A stretch of DNA of 54,837 nucleotides, from the NCBI GenBank assembly GCA_035310145.1, contig DATGEL010000077.1, positions 1 to 54,837 of the forward strand, read 5' to 3'. Origin of the DNA: Dehalococcoidia bacterium. GTDB taxonomy: Bacteria; Chloroflexota; Dehalococcoidia; CAUJGQ01. This document shows positions 40,589 through 48,110 of the stretch, piece by piece. How positions within the stretch are numbered: position 1 is the stretch's first letter; every line of letters begins with the position of its first letter. Below the pieces are notes generated by a model that made no database searches, had not been told where the DNA came from, and was given only the letters and a program-made list of their open reading frames with translations. A program made the translations under genes and the position numbers.

Positions 40589-40667
40589 GGAACCCTCCCG
40601 TCGAGGCGGGCTGCTGCCCGTCCCCGCGTGCCTCGGTTGTCTAATTCCATCACTCTGGAACAATAGA

Positions 40668-40696
40668 ATAGTAGCACAAAGCGCCCACCCCGGCAA
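40668..40696 (-). promoter_or_regulatory. Sigma70-type promoter of the 58-aa/55-aa transcript
   Basis: On the - strand TTGCCG (-35, 40696-40691), a 17-base spacer and TACTAT (-10, 40673-40668), with TGC just before the -10 (extended type). The region downstream is locally AT-rich, in contrast to its surroundings. Transcription would start near 40661, about 70 bases before ATG 40588. Confidence 0.78.
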
Positions 40697-40740
40697 GCGG
40701 CGTCCCTCTCTGCACGCGTGCATGCTCGCACGCCGGGCAA

Positions 40741-40781
40741 CGAGAAAGGCGCGGCGCCGCGGGGAGGAGCGGCGCCGCGCC
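40741..40781 (-). terminator. Intrinsic terminator of the paralogous small-protein genes
   Basis: On the - strand GGCGCGGCGCCGC (40781-40769) and GCGGCGCCGCGCC (40760-40748) are perfect 13-base arms with an 8-base loop, followed by TTTCTCG. It lies 30 bases after the stop of the gene at 40812-41117, ending the upstream transcript before the next promoter. Confidence 0.85.
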
Positions 40782-40811
40782 TGGAGAGGAACACGGCTAT
40801 TCGGATCGGAA

Positions 40812-41117
40812 TCAGCTCAGCCGCCGGATCGGGGCAGTCCCGCCGCCGATCGTCGCGCCGCCGGTCGCGGACGGCACCGGCGTCGCCGCGTGGGGGTAGA
40901 GGCTGGGAAAGGTGCACGGCAGGTTCGCGATGACATCCGCCAGGAAGCCGTACTCGTAGCCCCGGACATCGTCGTCCGAGCGGTCCAGCGCTGCGGCAAG
41001 TTCCCGGAAGGTCGCCCGTTCCCCCGCGCTCAACTGGTTCCACCACTCGCGGTTGTCCGCGATGAAGGCCTGGACTGCCGCGTCGAGCGGCGCCGTATCG
41101 GCCGGTTGAGTCGTCAT
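40812..41117 (-). CDS. Small unknown protein, 101 aa, paralogue of 41268-41606
   Basis: ATG 41117 (MTTQPADTAPLDAAVQAFI) has GGGAGAG 6-12 bases upstream. Residues 12-60 contain WWNQLSAGERATFRELAAAL and DDDVRGYEYGFLADVI, shared in pattern (W-x-Q-L-S-A-x-E-R-A-x-F, then D-V-x-G-Y-x-Y) with the neighbour 41268-41606. The last 30 residues are Pro/Ser/Thr/Gly-rich (ATPVPSATGGATIGGGTAP) and end IRRLS. One cysteine (LPCTF). No signal peptide. The layout of acidic helical head plus low-complexity tail is compatible with a peptide precursor, but nothing proves this. Confidence 0.72.
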   Translation of the reverse strand: MTTQPADTAPLDAAVQAFIADNREWWNQLSAGERATFRELAAALDRSDDDVRGYEYGFLADVIANLPCTFPSLYPHAATPVPSATGGATIGGGTAPIRRLS

Positions 41118-41267
41118 CCGTTCTCTCCCTTCAGCGTCCATATCGCTTCGCCGCCCCCGGCGAGCCGGGGCGGGTGCGCCGCCGGAGGCCGCCGGGGGCA
41201 ATCCGTCGGCAGCGCCGGCATCGTCGGCCCCGCAGCCCGGCGGGGCACCCTCGCCGTCGGCGGGCGC

Positions 41268-41606
41268 TCAGTTGAGCCGCGTCGTGCTGCTTGGCCCGTT
41301 GTAGGAGCCGGCGGTCGTGCCGCTGGAGGCCGCGGGCACCGGCGTCGGCGCCGGAACGGGCTGCGGGACGAAGGGGTTCGGCGTGTTCTGGATCACCATC
41401 CAGATGAAGCCGAGGCTGCTCTGGCCGTATTCGACATACCCGTAGCCCTCGACATCCTCGCCCTGCTGCTCTGCCGCCGGGGCAATGAGCCGGCCGAAGA
41501 ACGCGCGTTCCTTGGCGCTGAGCTGACCCCACAGGTCCTGGAGCTTGGTCGCGAAGCCCTGCAGCTCCGCCGCGGTCAACGGCTCGCAGATCTGCTCGGT
41601 GGTCAT
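41268..41606 (-). CDS. Small unknown protein, 112 aa, paralogue of 40812-41117
   Basis: ATG 41606 follows ACGAGGAG. The protein starts MTTEQICEPLTAAELQGFAT, then LWGQLSAKERAFFGRLIAPAAE and EDVEGYGYVEYG, aligning with the 101-aa neighbour. The tail (PFVPQPVPAPTPVPAASSG, TTAGS, GPSSTTRLN) is again Pro/Ser/Thr-rich and ends with R-L-N, parallel to R-L-S in the paralogue. The two genes are 150 bases apart in the same orientation. No transmembrane segment or known domain is recognised. Confidence 0.74.
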   Translation of the reverse strand: MTTEQICEPLTAAELQGFATKLQDLWGQLSAKERAFFGRLIAPAAEQQGEDVEGYGYVEYGQSSLGFIWMVIQNTPNPFVPQPVPAPTPVPAASSGTTAGSYNGPSSTTRLN

Positions 41607-41652
41607 GGCTGAACTCCTCGTATTGTTTATTGTGGTCGTCAGGATTGTTCGC

Positions 41653-41670
41653 CGCCCGCCGGCCGGCGGG
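41653..41670. repeat. 18-base palindrome between small genes
   Basis: GCCCGCCGGCCGGCGGGC is a perfect palindrome 15-32 bases after the stop of the 54-aa gene and before the ribosome-binding site of the 112-aa gene. No U-tract follows, so it may be an mRNA-stability or attenuating hairpin rather than a terminator. Confidence 0.6.
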
Positions 41671-41684
41671 CAGCGGGTAGTCGC

Positions 41685-41849
41685 CTAGAAGTCGCTGCTG
41701 GTGACACGCCCGCCGAACGGGACCGGCCGCGCGCCGAGCTGGGGGATCTCCTCGCCGATCGCAAGCGTCGGCACGACGGGCAGCACGGCGCCCAGGCCGG
41801 CCACTCCGCCGCCGGGCAGCATCATTCGGGCCGTATCTTTACCACGCAT
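41685..41849 (-). CDS. Small unknown peptide, 54 aa
   Basis: ATG 41849 has AGGAGATGAAAG immediately upstream; the stop is TAG at 41687-41685. The sequence is MRGKDTARMMLPGGGVAGLG, then AVLPVVPTLAIGEEIPQLGA and RPVPFGGRVTSSDF. It has a glycine-rich hydrophobic first half and a short polar end. It is too short for a domain search by eye and I recognise nothing. It heads the same-strand series with 41268-41606 and 40812-41117 and lies 155 bases downstream of the LuxR regulator gene. Confidence 0.6.
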   Translation of the reverse strand: MRGKDTARMMLPGGGVAGLGAVLPVVPTLAIGEEIPQLGARPVPFGGRVTSSDF

Positions 41850-41863
41850 CTTTCATCTCCTGT

Positions 41864-41877
41864 GTTTGCGAGCAAAC
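41864..41877. promoter_or_regulatory. GTTTGC-n2-GCAAAC dyad upstream of the small-gene series
   Basis: GTTTGCGAGCAAAC is a 14-base sequence with perfect six-base arms around GA, 15 bases upstream of ATG 41849 and overlapping the edge of its ribosome-binding region. It could be an operator or an mRNA hairpin. A second dyad, GGTACC...GGTACC, lies at about 41954-41978. No convincing promoter hexamers were found between it and the LuxR gene. Confidence 0.45.
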
Positions 41878-42004
41878 GCCCGCCGCTCGACGGGCTCAGC
41901 TTCAGCATGGCGTGCGACGCCCGGCACAACATCGGTAGAACAGCGGAGGAACGGTACCTATCTTTTGCCGCGTGGTACCGAGCGGGAGCGGCCGGGGATT
42001 CCGG

Positions 42005-45000
42005 TCAGGCGTCGGCGGCGGGGGAATGCAGGCCGTGCGCGGTGGCCCAGGCGGCGACCTGGGCGCGCTTGTGCAGGCCCAGCTTGTCGAAGATGTTGGC
42101 GACGTGGGCATCCGCCGTGCGCTCGGAGATCACCAGCGCAGCGGCGATCTGGCGGTTGCTGAGGCCGCGGGCGAGCAGCCGTGCGACCTCCTGCTCCCGT
42201 GCCGTGAGTGTGCGGCTGCGCCGCGTACCCGCGCGGGGGCGCGACGCCGCGGGCGCCCCTGCCGCCGTTCGCGCGCCGGCGGGCGCTGCGGCTCCGGCTG
42301 TCGCGGGCGCCGTGCCCTGGAATCCAACTTCGCGCTGGCCCGCCGCGTCGCGCTGCTGCAGGTTCAGCGCCCGTTCCACGAGCCGGGCCATGCCGAGATC
42401 TTGCGCGATGGTCAGCGCCTCGGCCACGAGCTCCAGCGCCCGCGCACGCTCGCCGGGATCGCCGCGGGCGAGCAGCATGGCGGCGTGCTCGTAGTGCGTG
42501 GTGGCGAGCCACGGCTTCGCACCCAGCCTGGCGTGCAGCGCCTGGGCGCGCGCGAAGTGGCCCTCCGCCGCGTCCCAGCGGGCCAGCAACGCGGCCAGCA
42601 GGCCCAGGTAGTGCGCAACCGCACCGAGGCAGACCACCGCGGCTCCGGCCACGACGAGTTGCTCGGCGTAGGGAAGCAAGAGGTCGTACAAGACTGCGGC
42701 GCGTTCGCCGTCCCCGAGGCAGGCGCACACCTCGGCGAGTGAGGTCAGCGCAACCAGCCAGTTCGCATCGCGCGCAATGCCCTCGAAGCCCCCGCGCGCC
42801 AGGCGTTCGAACTCGCCGCGCGCGGCGTCCGCCTCGCCCTGCTCCGCGCGGACCGTGGCGAGCGCGGCACGCCACACCGGCGTATCCGGGAACCGTTCCA
42901 CCAGTTCACGCAGCCACGGCTCAAGCTCGGCCGCGCGGCCCTGGAGGCGTCGCAAGGCGCCCCACTGCACGATGAACAAGGGGGTTGCGTCGCGGCGCTG
43001 CGTCCGGCGTCCGAGGGCGAGCGCCCGCTGAACCAGCTCCTCGGCCTCGGCAAAGCGCCCGAACAGCAGGGCGCGCATCGCCCGCCAGCGCGCGGCGCGC
43101 CAGAGGTGCAGCGGCTGCCGCAGGCTGTCGGCGAGCATGGCATGCGCCGCGATCTCCTTGTCAAGCGCCGCGCCGTCGCCCAGTTCCAGCAAGTCGGCGA
43201 CCAGCCAGCGGCTGGCGGCCAGCATCAACTCCTGGTCGCCGGACGCCGCCGCCGCCTTGCGCATCGCCTCGCCGGCGGCGAAGCGCTCTCGCAGGTGCTG
43301 CGGCCGCCAGAGCGCCTCTCGCCGGGCGTTGAGCGCGTGGGCGAGCGCGGCCGGGTCTTCGAGCCGGGTGGCAACGTCCAGCGCCTGCCGGCTCAGGGCG
43401 ATGCTCGGCTCCGCCTGCTCGGACCAGTACAGCGCGGCCGACAGCCCGGCCAGCACCATCACGCGCAGCGCGTCGTCGCGCTCGCCCAGCGCTGCCAGCG
43501 CCTGCTCCAACAGCACCACCCGGACATGGTCCACGGGGCCGGCATCGGCCACGGCACCGTAGCCGAGCGCGGCGCGCGCCATCCCTTCGGCATCGCCGAG
43601 CCGCCGGGCGATCGCCGCCGCGTTCTGAAAGGTCTGCCGCGCCGCCTCCACCTCGCCGGACCAGTTCTGCGCCACGCCGAGCGAGAGCAGGAGCGCGCAA
43701 CGCCGCGCTTCGTCTGGCCGCGGCAGCAGGTCGAGCGCCTGCAGCGCCATGATGAAATAGCGCGCGGCTTCCTCGTAGGCCAGGGACGCCAGCGCGCTTT
43801 CCCCGGCCAGCCGCGCGTAGGCCACGGCCTTATCGGCGTCGCCGCCGGCAGCGGCCTGCACGAAGTGGTGCGCCAACTGCCCCTGGTGCGGATGGGCCGC
43901 TTCCCCGTACACCGCCTCCAGCGCCTCCGCGACCTGACGGTGCAGCCGCATGCGGCGCGTGGTCGGCAGCTCTTCGTAGAGCGCCTCCCGGATCAGCGCG
44001 TGGCTGAAGCGATAGCGGCCCGCAGCGCCGGGCATGGCGGCGATCAGGCGAGCGACCTCCGCGTGTTCCAGCAGCTCCAGCGGCGCGTCGCCGGCAAGCT
44101 CCGTCACCCGCTCAAGCTCGCGCACGCCGAACTCACGGCCGATTACGGCCGCGATCGTCAGCACGCGGCGGCAGGCGGGCGGCAGCCGGCTCAGCCGGTA
44201 CTCGAGCAGTTGCAGCGGCCCGTGCGCATCGCCCCGGCTGCCGGGCATGGCGGTGGGGGCACCGCCACCGCTCCGCGCTTCGGCCGCCAGGCGGCGCGCG
44301 ATCTCGGTGACAAAGAACGGATTACCGGCGGTTTCAAGCAGCACCGCCGCGACCAGCTCCGCCGGCGGCTCGACGCCGGTGATCTCCGCAAGGCACCGCA
44401 CCACATCGGCCTCGGCCAGCCCGCCAAGCACGTGCCGCTCGTGCAGGTGCGCCCGCATCAGTACGGCGATCGTCCGGGCGAGGGGCTGCTCGCGGTCCAC
44501 ATCGACGCCGCGATAGGTTCCCACCACCAGCAGGCGGCTCCGGTGCAACTCCCAGCCGAGAAACTCCAGCAGGAGCAAGGACGGCCGATCGGCCCAGTGC
44601 AGGTCGTCGAGCACGAGCAGCAGCGGCTGGACCCGGGCCGCGTTGTGGAGAAAGGCCGCCACGGAGTCGAAGAAGCGAAACCGCGCCTGCTCGGGCTCAA
44701 GCGGCGGCGGAGCGGGCAGATCTGGCAGCCACTCTCGCACCTGCGGCACGACCTGGGCGATATCCGCTGCGCCGGCGCCCATCTGCGCCAGCACCGTATG
44801 CGGCTCGTGATCGCGAACGTAGCCGCGGATGATCTGGATCCACGGCCAGAAGGCCGGCGCCCCCGCGTCTTCCGAACAGCGGCCCCAGAGCGCGCGGACG
44901 CCTTGCAGACCGGCTCGCATGGCCAGCGCGGCGGCCAGGCGCGTCTTGCCGATCCCCGGCTCCCCGGCGATCCACGCCAGGTGTCCAACGCCGGCGATGG

Positions 45001-45085
45001 CCGCTTCCAGCCCGGCATCGAGCGCCGCCAGCTCAACCTCGCGGCCGAAGAAGCCGCCGACACGAGGCACGGACGGTGAGGTCAT
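42005..45085 (-). CDS. Large ATP-binding LuxR-family (LAL) regulator
   Basis: A 1026-aa transcription factor. The N-terminal AAA/STAND module has Walker A GEPGIGKT at 41-48 and Walker B LLVLDDLHWAD. A long TPR-like helical region occupies about 350-930. The C-terminal LuxR-type helix-turn-helix (about 955-1015) is intact: LTAREQEVARLLARGLSNRQIAAALVISERTADAHVANIFDKLGL. LAL proteins integrate a ligand signal with ATP binding and activate operons such as maltose or antibiotic genes. It could control the small genes directly downstream. A TATACT -10 lies at 45140-45145. Confidence 0.93.
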   Translation of the reverse strand: MTSPSVPRVGGFFGREVELAALDAGLEAAIAGVGHLAWIAGEPGIGKTRLAAALAMRAGLQGVRALWGRCSEDAGAPAFWPWIQIIRGYVRDHEPHTVLAQMGAGAADIAQVVPQVREWLPDLPAPPPLEPEQARFRFFDSVAAFLHNAARVQPLLLVLDDLHWADRPSLLLLEFLGWELHRSRLLVVGTYRGVDVDREQPLARTIAVLMRAHLHERHVLGGLAEADVVRCLAEITGVEPPAELVAAVLLETAGNPFFVTEIARRLAAEARSGGGAPTAMPGSRGDAHGPLQLLEYRLSRLPPACRRVLTIAAVIGREFGVRELERVTELAGDAPLELLEHAEVARLIAAMPGAAGRYRFSHALIREALYEELPTTRRMRLHRQVAEALEAVYGEAAHPHQGQLAHHFVQAAAGGDADKAVAYARLAGESALASLAYEEAARYFIMALQALDLLPRPDEARRCALLLSLGVAQNWSGEVEAARQTFQNAAAIARRLGDAEGMARAALGYGAVADAGPVDHVRVVLLEQALAALGERDDALRVMVLAGLSAALYWSEQAEPSIALSRQALDVATRLEDPAALAHALNARREALWRPQHLRERFAAGEAMRKAAAASGDQELMLAASRWLVADLLELGDGAALDKEIAAHAMLADSLRQPLHLWRAARWRAMRALLFGRFAEAEELVQRALALGRRTQRRDATPLFIVQWGALRRLQGRAAELEPWLRELVERFPDTPVWRAALATVRAEQGEADAARGEFERLARGGFEGIARDANWLVALTSLAEVCACLGDGERAAVLYDLLLPYAEQLVVAGAAVVCLGAVAHYLGLLAALLARWDAAEGHFARAQALHARLGAKPWLATTHYEHAAMLLARGDPGERARALELVAEALTIAQDLGMARLVERALNLQQRDAAGQREVGFQGTAPATAGAAAPAGARTAAGAPAASRPRAGTRRSRTLTAREQEVARLLARGLSNRQIAAALVISERTADAHVANIFDKLGLHKRAQVAAWATAHGLHSPAADA

Positions 45086-45139
45086 CGCAGGGCCGCCCGC
45101 AGACCGGCGGGACGCCGCCAGTCATTGACTATCAGACGC

Positions 45140-45145
45140 AGTATA
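45140..45145 (-). promoter_or_regulatory. -10 element for the LAL regulator
   Basis: TATACT on the - strand 55 bases before ATG 45085, with no strong -35. The rest of 45086-45308 shows no other recognisable feature. Confidence 0.4.
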
Positions 45146-45308
45146 GTCGCGAACGGCCTGGTTGTGCGGCTGGCCGTGGCCAGCGCGCAGCGCCAGCGTA
45201 GCCGATCCTCCGGGCGCCTTCCCTGCCGGGCACGCTTCACCGACTCGCGTACCCGCGCTGGTGCGTCTCCGCGGGATCGCACACACTGAAGCGCGAAATG
45301 AGGGAACG

Positions 45309-45740
45309 ATGACGACCGCCGATTCGACCCGGGCCCAGCTCGAAGCGTTCCTGGCGCAGCCGCGCAACGTGATGGTCGCGGCGATCCGGCGCGACGGCCG
45401 GCCTCAGATGACTCCCAACTGGTTTCTCTGGGACGGCAGCCGCTTCTACATCTCGACCACGAAGACGCGCCACAAATACAAGAACTTCCGCAGGGACCCG
45501 CGCGTCCAGCTCGCCTTCGACGATCCCACGGGCTTTCAGTGCATCGTCTGTGACGGCACGGTCGAAATCTGGGAGGATCACCAGCGCGGCCTGCCCTTCT
45601 TCCGCCGGATCACGCTCAAGCACCGCGGCGCGGCGCCGGACGACCAGACGATCCTTGAACGCCTGGCGCGCGAGCAGCGCGTGCTGCTGGTGATCACCCC
45701 GGACAAGCCGATCGCGCGGTGGACGCACTGGGGCTTCTGA
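45309..45740 (+). CDS. PPOX-class (split-barrel) flavin/F420-dependent protein
   Basis: A 143-aa split-barrel protein of the pyridoxamine 5'-phosphate oxidase superfamily. The start ATRDGRP-like block reads VMVAAIRRDGRPQMTPNWFLWDGSRFYIST, followed by KTRHKYKNFRRDPRVQLAFDDP and VCDGTVEIWEDH, as in small F420- or FMN-dependent reductases. ITPDKPIARWTHWGF closes it. Cofactor choice cannot be decided by eye. ATG 45309 has GAGGG upstream; the longer frame from 45162 is rejected. Confidence 0.88.
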   Translation: MTTADSTRAQLEAFLAQPRNVMVAAIRRDGRPQMTPNWFLWDGSRFYISTTKTRHKYKNFRRDPRVQLAFDDPTGFQCIVCDGTVEIWEDHQRGLPFFRRITLKHRGAAPDDQTILERLAREQRVLLVITPDKPIARWTHWGF

Positions 45741-45799
45741 CGCGCGGCACACGACTCTCTGAGCGTATGCACCGCTATACTTGTCTCAGGAGCCGAACC

Positions 45800-46049
45800 A
45801 TGTCCGACGACGAACTGATCGCGCTGGATCGAGCCCAATCCGCATAAAGGCGGCAAGGATGAAGCTCGTCTGAAGCGCTACGCGATCCCGATCTGGGCGA
45901 TCGCGGGCGAACTCCAGGAGCCCGACATCGGCGTTGCCCAGCTGGCGCGCGACTTCGATGTCCCGTCCGAGGCGGTCGAGGCAGCCATGGCCTACTATCG
46001 CCGGCATAAGTGCCTGATCGACAATCGCCTGCGCGCAAACGCGGTCTGA
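45800..46049 (+). pseudogene. Frameshifted DUF433-like antitoxin gene
   Basis: ATG 45800 opens MSDDELIAL and then runs to a stop. Shifting frame near 45828 restores WIEPNPHKGGKDEARLKRYA, IPIWAIAGELQE, GVAQLARDFDVPSEAVEAAMAYYRRHK and DNRLRANAV to the stop at 46047-46049. The EAVEAAMAYYRRHK ending is typical of DUF433-like antitoxins. The full span is 250 bases, so one base was gained or two lost. TATACT lies at 45776-45781. No PIN-like toxin follows: 46050-46320 holds no gene I can support. Confidence 0.75.
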
Positions 46050-46320
46050 CTGGTGCTCCACCAGCCAATGACGGCCGAAGACGCGGCAAGGCGGCTGGTC
46101 GAGATTGCGCAGCCGGCCGGAGCGCTGGTGGATACGCTGCATCGGTGGCGGCCGACCAGTGGTTGGATACCGCTTCACTGAAGGAGCCACGAAGGCATGG
46201 CACGGTACTTCCGCATACCCGCATGCCGGCCCGGCGGGATTACGTCATGCTCCTGCGCCGGCAGCGCAACAGTTCGTTTATACTGTGGCCGGCGAGGCAC
46301 GCGGCACGGCGGGAGGATCG

Positions 46321-46824
46321 ATGGCGGTTCCGCGAACCTACCGGGTGGAGTCGCGCAGCTTCGACAGGCAGATCAGCTGGCACTGGGACGCCGAGTTCGT
46401 GGGGCGGGCGCCGAGTCTGCTGATCGTGCACTCGGCCGCCGGCGATCCGGTCGTCTCCGGCGAGCGCCAGTATCCCTGGCCGGCCGACACGCTGCAGTTC
46501 TATTGGAGCGACCGCTGGTACAACATCCGCGCCGCCCTGCGCGACGGCACGCCCTACTTCTACTCCTGCAACGTGGCGATGCCTGCCGCCTTCAACGAGA
46601 ACGAGGTCAGCTACGTCGACCTGGATCTCGAGCTGGCCGTCACCGATGGCCTCAGCGCTCGCCTTGAAGGCGAAGACGACTTCCGCCGCAACGCCGCCGC
46701 CATGAGCTATCCGCCCGATGTCGTGCAGCGGGCGCAGGACGCGGTGCAGGAGCTGCGCAGCCTGGTGCAAGCCGGCCGGCCGCCGTTTCGCGACCACGAG
46801 AGCCTGCTGCGGCTGGCGCGCTGA
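46321..46824 (+). CDS. DUF402 domain protein
   Basis: A 167-aa protein with the DUF402 core: the strand/loop PADTLQFYWSDRWYNIRAALRDGTPYFYSCNVAMPAAFNENEVSYVDLDLELAV, rich in aromatic residues and with conserved Asp/Asn, then a C-terminal helix pair. Characterised relatives include nucleoside di/triphosphatases of the Ntdp type and domains fused to RNase E/G-like proteins; activity here is inferred only. ATG 46321 with GGGAGGATCG upstream is chosen over the long open frame from 46105. Confidence 0.85.
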   Translation: MAVPRTYRVESRSFDRQISWHWDAEFVGRAPSLLIVHSAAGDPVVSGERQYPWPADTLQFYWSDRWYNIRAALRDGTPYFYSCNVAMPAAFNENEVSYVDLDLELAVTDGLSARLEGEDDFRRNAAAMSYPPDVVQRAQDAVQELRSLVQAGRPPFRDHESLLRLAR

Positions 46825-46852
46825 GACGCCCCGGCCCGTCGAGCGCCGGGAG

Positions 46853-47962
46853 ATGATGGGGGGTTCACGTTTGCGTGCCGCGATGCCGCCCGCCCGGCTC
46901 GCCTGTTTCGCTTGCCTTGTGCTCGCAGCCCTGGGCGTCGGCCTTGCCCGACCGCCCGCGCCAGTGGCCGCCGCCCGCGCCTTGCCCGCCACGTTCTCAT
47001 CTGTACACACGTTTCCACACACGGTGCCGCGGGTGTGGGTCGCGGACGGCGGCAGCGGCGCGCCATCCCCGGCCTCGGCACGCGTTGATGTCAGCGGCCG
47101 CGCGCCGAACGAACTGGGGCGCGTGCTGATCCTGGAGTACCACCGCATCTGGAACCCGGACGGACCCTGGCAGCGCTCGACCGCGGGGTTCCGGCGCGAC
47201 CTCGAGCGGCTGTACGCGGCGGGCTTCCGTTCCGTCTCACTGCACGACGTCCTCGCCAACCGTATCGATCTGCCGCTGGGCGCCTCGCCCGTGGTCTTCA
47301 CCTTCGACGACAGTTACGTGAGCCAGCTCTGGTTCACGGCGGACGGCACGCCGGCCGCCGACAGCGCCGTGGGCATCATGCAGCGCTTCGCCGCAGATCA
47401 CCCCGACTTCGGCCTGCACGGCGTCTTCTACGTCACCTGGAACACGCTGTTCGGCGGCCCCGGAGCGCAGCGCACGGACCGGCTGCGCTTTCTTGTCGAT
47501 CATGGCTTCGAGCTGGGGAACCATACGCTCAGCCATGCCGATCTCAGCCGCGGCACTCCGGCCAGCGTACAGCGCGAGCTGGGCCAGGAGCAGGCCTTCG
47601 TGCGGCAGGCGCTGGGCGGCTACGACATGCAAACCATGGCGTTGCCCTACGGCAACTGGCCGCGCGACCGCACTCTGGCGCAGGCGGGCACAGACGGCAC
47701 GGCGGCATATCGCTTTCAGGCGATCCTGCAGGTTGGCTCCGAGCCCGCGCCGGCGCCCGCCAGCGCTGCCTTCAATCCCCTGATCTTGCCGCGCGTGCAG
47801 GCGGGCGAACAGTTGCTTAGCTACTGGCTCACCTGGTTCGATCAGCACCCCGACGACCGCTACGTCAGCGACGGCGACCCGGCCTGCGTCGCCTATCCCG
47901 CGCGGCTTAGCGCTCGCCTGCGCGCCGACGCGGCGCAGCGCTGGACGCTGAAACCGTATTGA
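46853..47962 (+). CDS. Secreted polysaccharide deacetylase family protein
   Basis: The 369-aa product starts with a basic N-terminus and a hydrophobic stretch (LACFACLVLAALGVGLA) before an Ala-rich cleavage region: a signal peptide. The NodB-like domain begins at LILEYHRIW. It has the metal-binding TFDDS motif and the GNHTLSH motif (H-x3-H), then ALPYGNWPRD, the family's third motif. It probably removes acetyl groups from cell-wall or extracellular polysaccharide. Starts 46853 and 46856 are both ATG. The adjacent LysM-M23 gene suggests envelope remodelling. Confidence 0.9.
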   Translation: MMGGSRLRAAMPPARLACFACLVLAALGVGLARPPAPVAAARALPATFSSVHTFPHTVPRVWVADGGSGAPSPASARVDVSGRAPNELGRVLILEYHRIWNPDGPWQRSTAGFRRDLERLYAAGFRSVSLHDVLANRIDLPLGASPVVFTFDDSYVSQLWFTADGTPAADSAVGIMQRFAADHPDFGLHGVFYVTWNTLFGGPGAQRTDRLRFLVDHGFELGNHTLSHADLSRGTPASVQRELGQEQAFVRQALGGYDMQTMALPYGNWPRDRTLAQAGTDGTAAYRFQAILQVGSEPAPAPASAAFNPLILPRVQAGEQLLSYWLTWFDQHPDDRYVSDGDPACVAYPARLSARLRADAAQRWTLKPY

Positions 47963-48030
47963 CACCCGGGCACTTGCCAGAGTGGCCGCTGTTACGTAAA
48001 GTCGAGCACGGCGGTAGGGTTTTCCATAAA

Positions 48031-48048
48031 GCCGTTACGCATAACGGC
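48031..48048. repeat. Hairpin upstream of the M23 gene
   Basis: GCCGTTACGCATAACGGC has seven-base arms around CGCA, about 70 bases after the deacetylase stop. TATGCT at 48058-48063 may be a -10 element. The dyad could be an operator or a terminator without a U-tract. Confidence 0.5.
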
Positions 48049-48110
48049 TAAGCTGTGTATGCTGAGGGGCGAATCCGCCGGCGCTTTGGCCGGAGAGGGA
48101 GAGCGCGCGC

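Noticed and set aside
40115-41849. Calling the small-gene island a known RiPP cluster
   Set aside because: No YcaO, radical-SAM, lanthipeptide synthetase, ATP-grasp, protease or ABC exporter gene is next to it, and the heads do not match a leader family I can name with confidence.
43106-45079. 657-aa + strand open frame opposite the LAL regulator
   Set aside because: Shadow of the real - strand gene; low-complexity Arg/Gln/His composition with no domain.
46068-46181. 37-codon frame after the broken antitoxin as a toxin gene
   Set aside because: Too short, no PIN-like or other toxin motif, and no ribosome-binding site.
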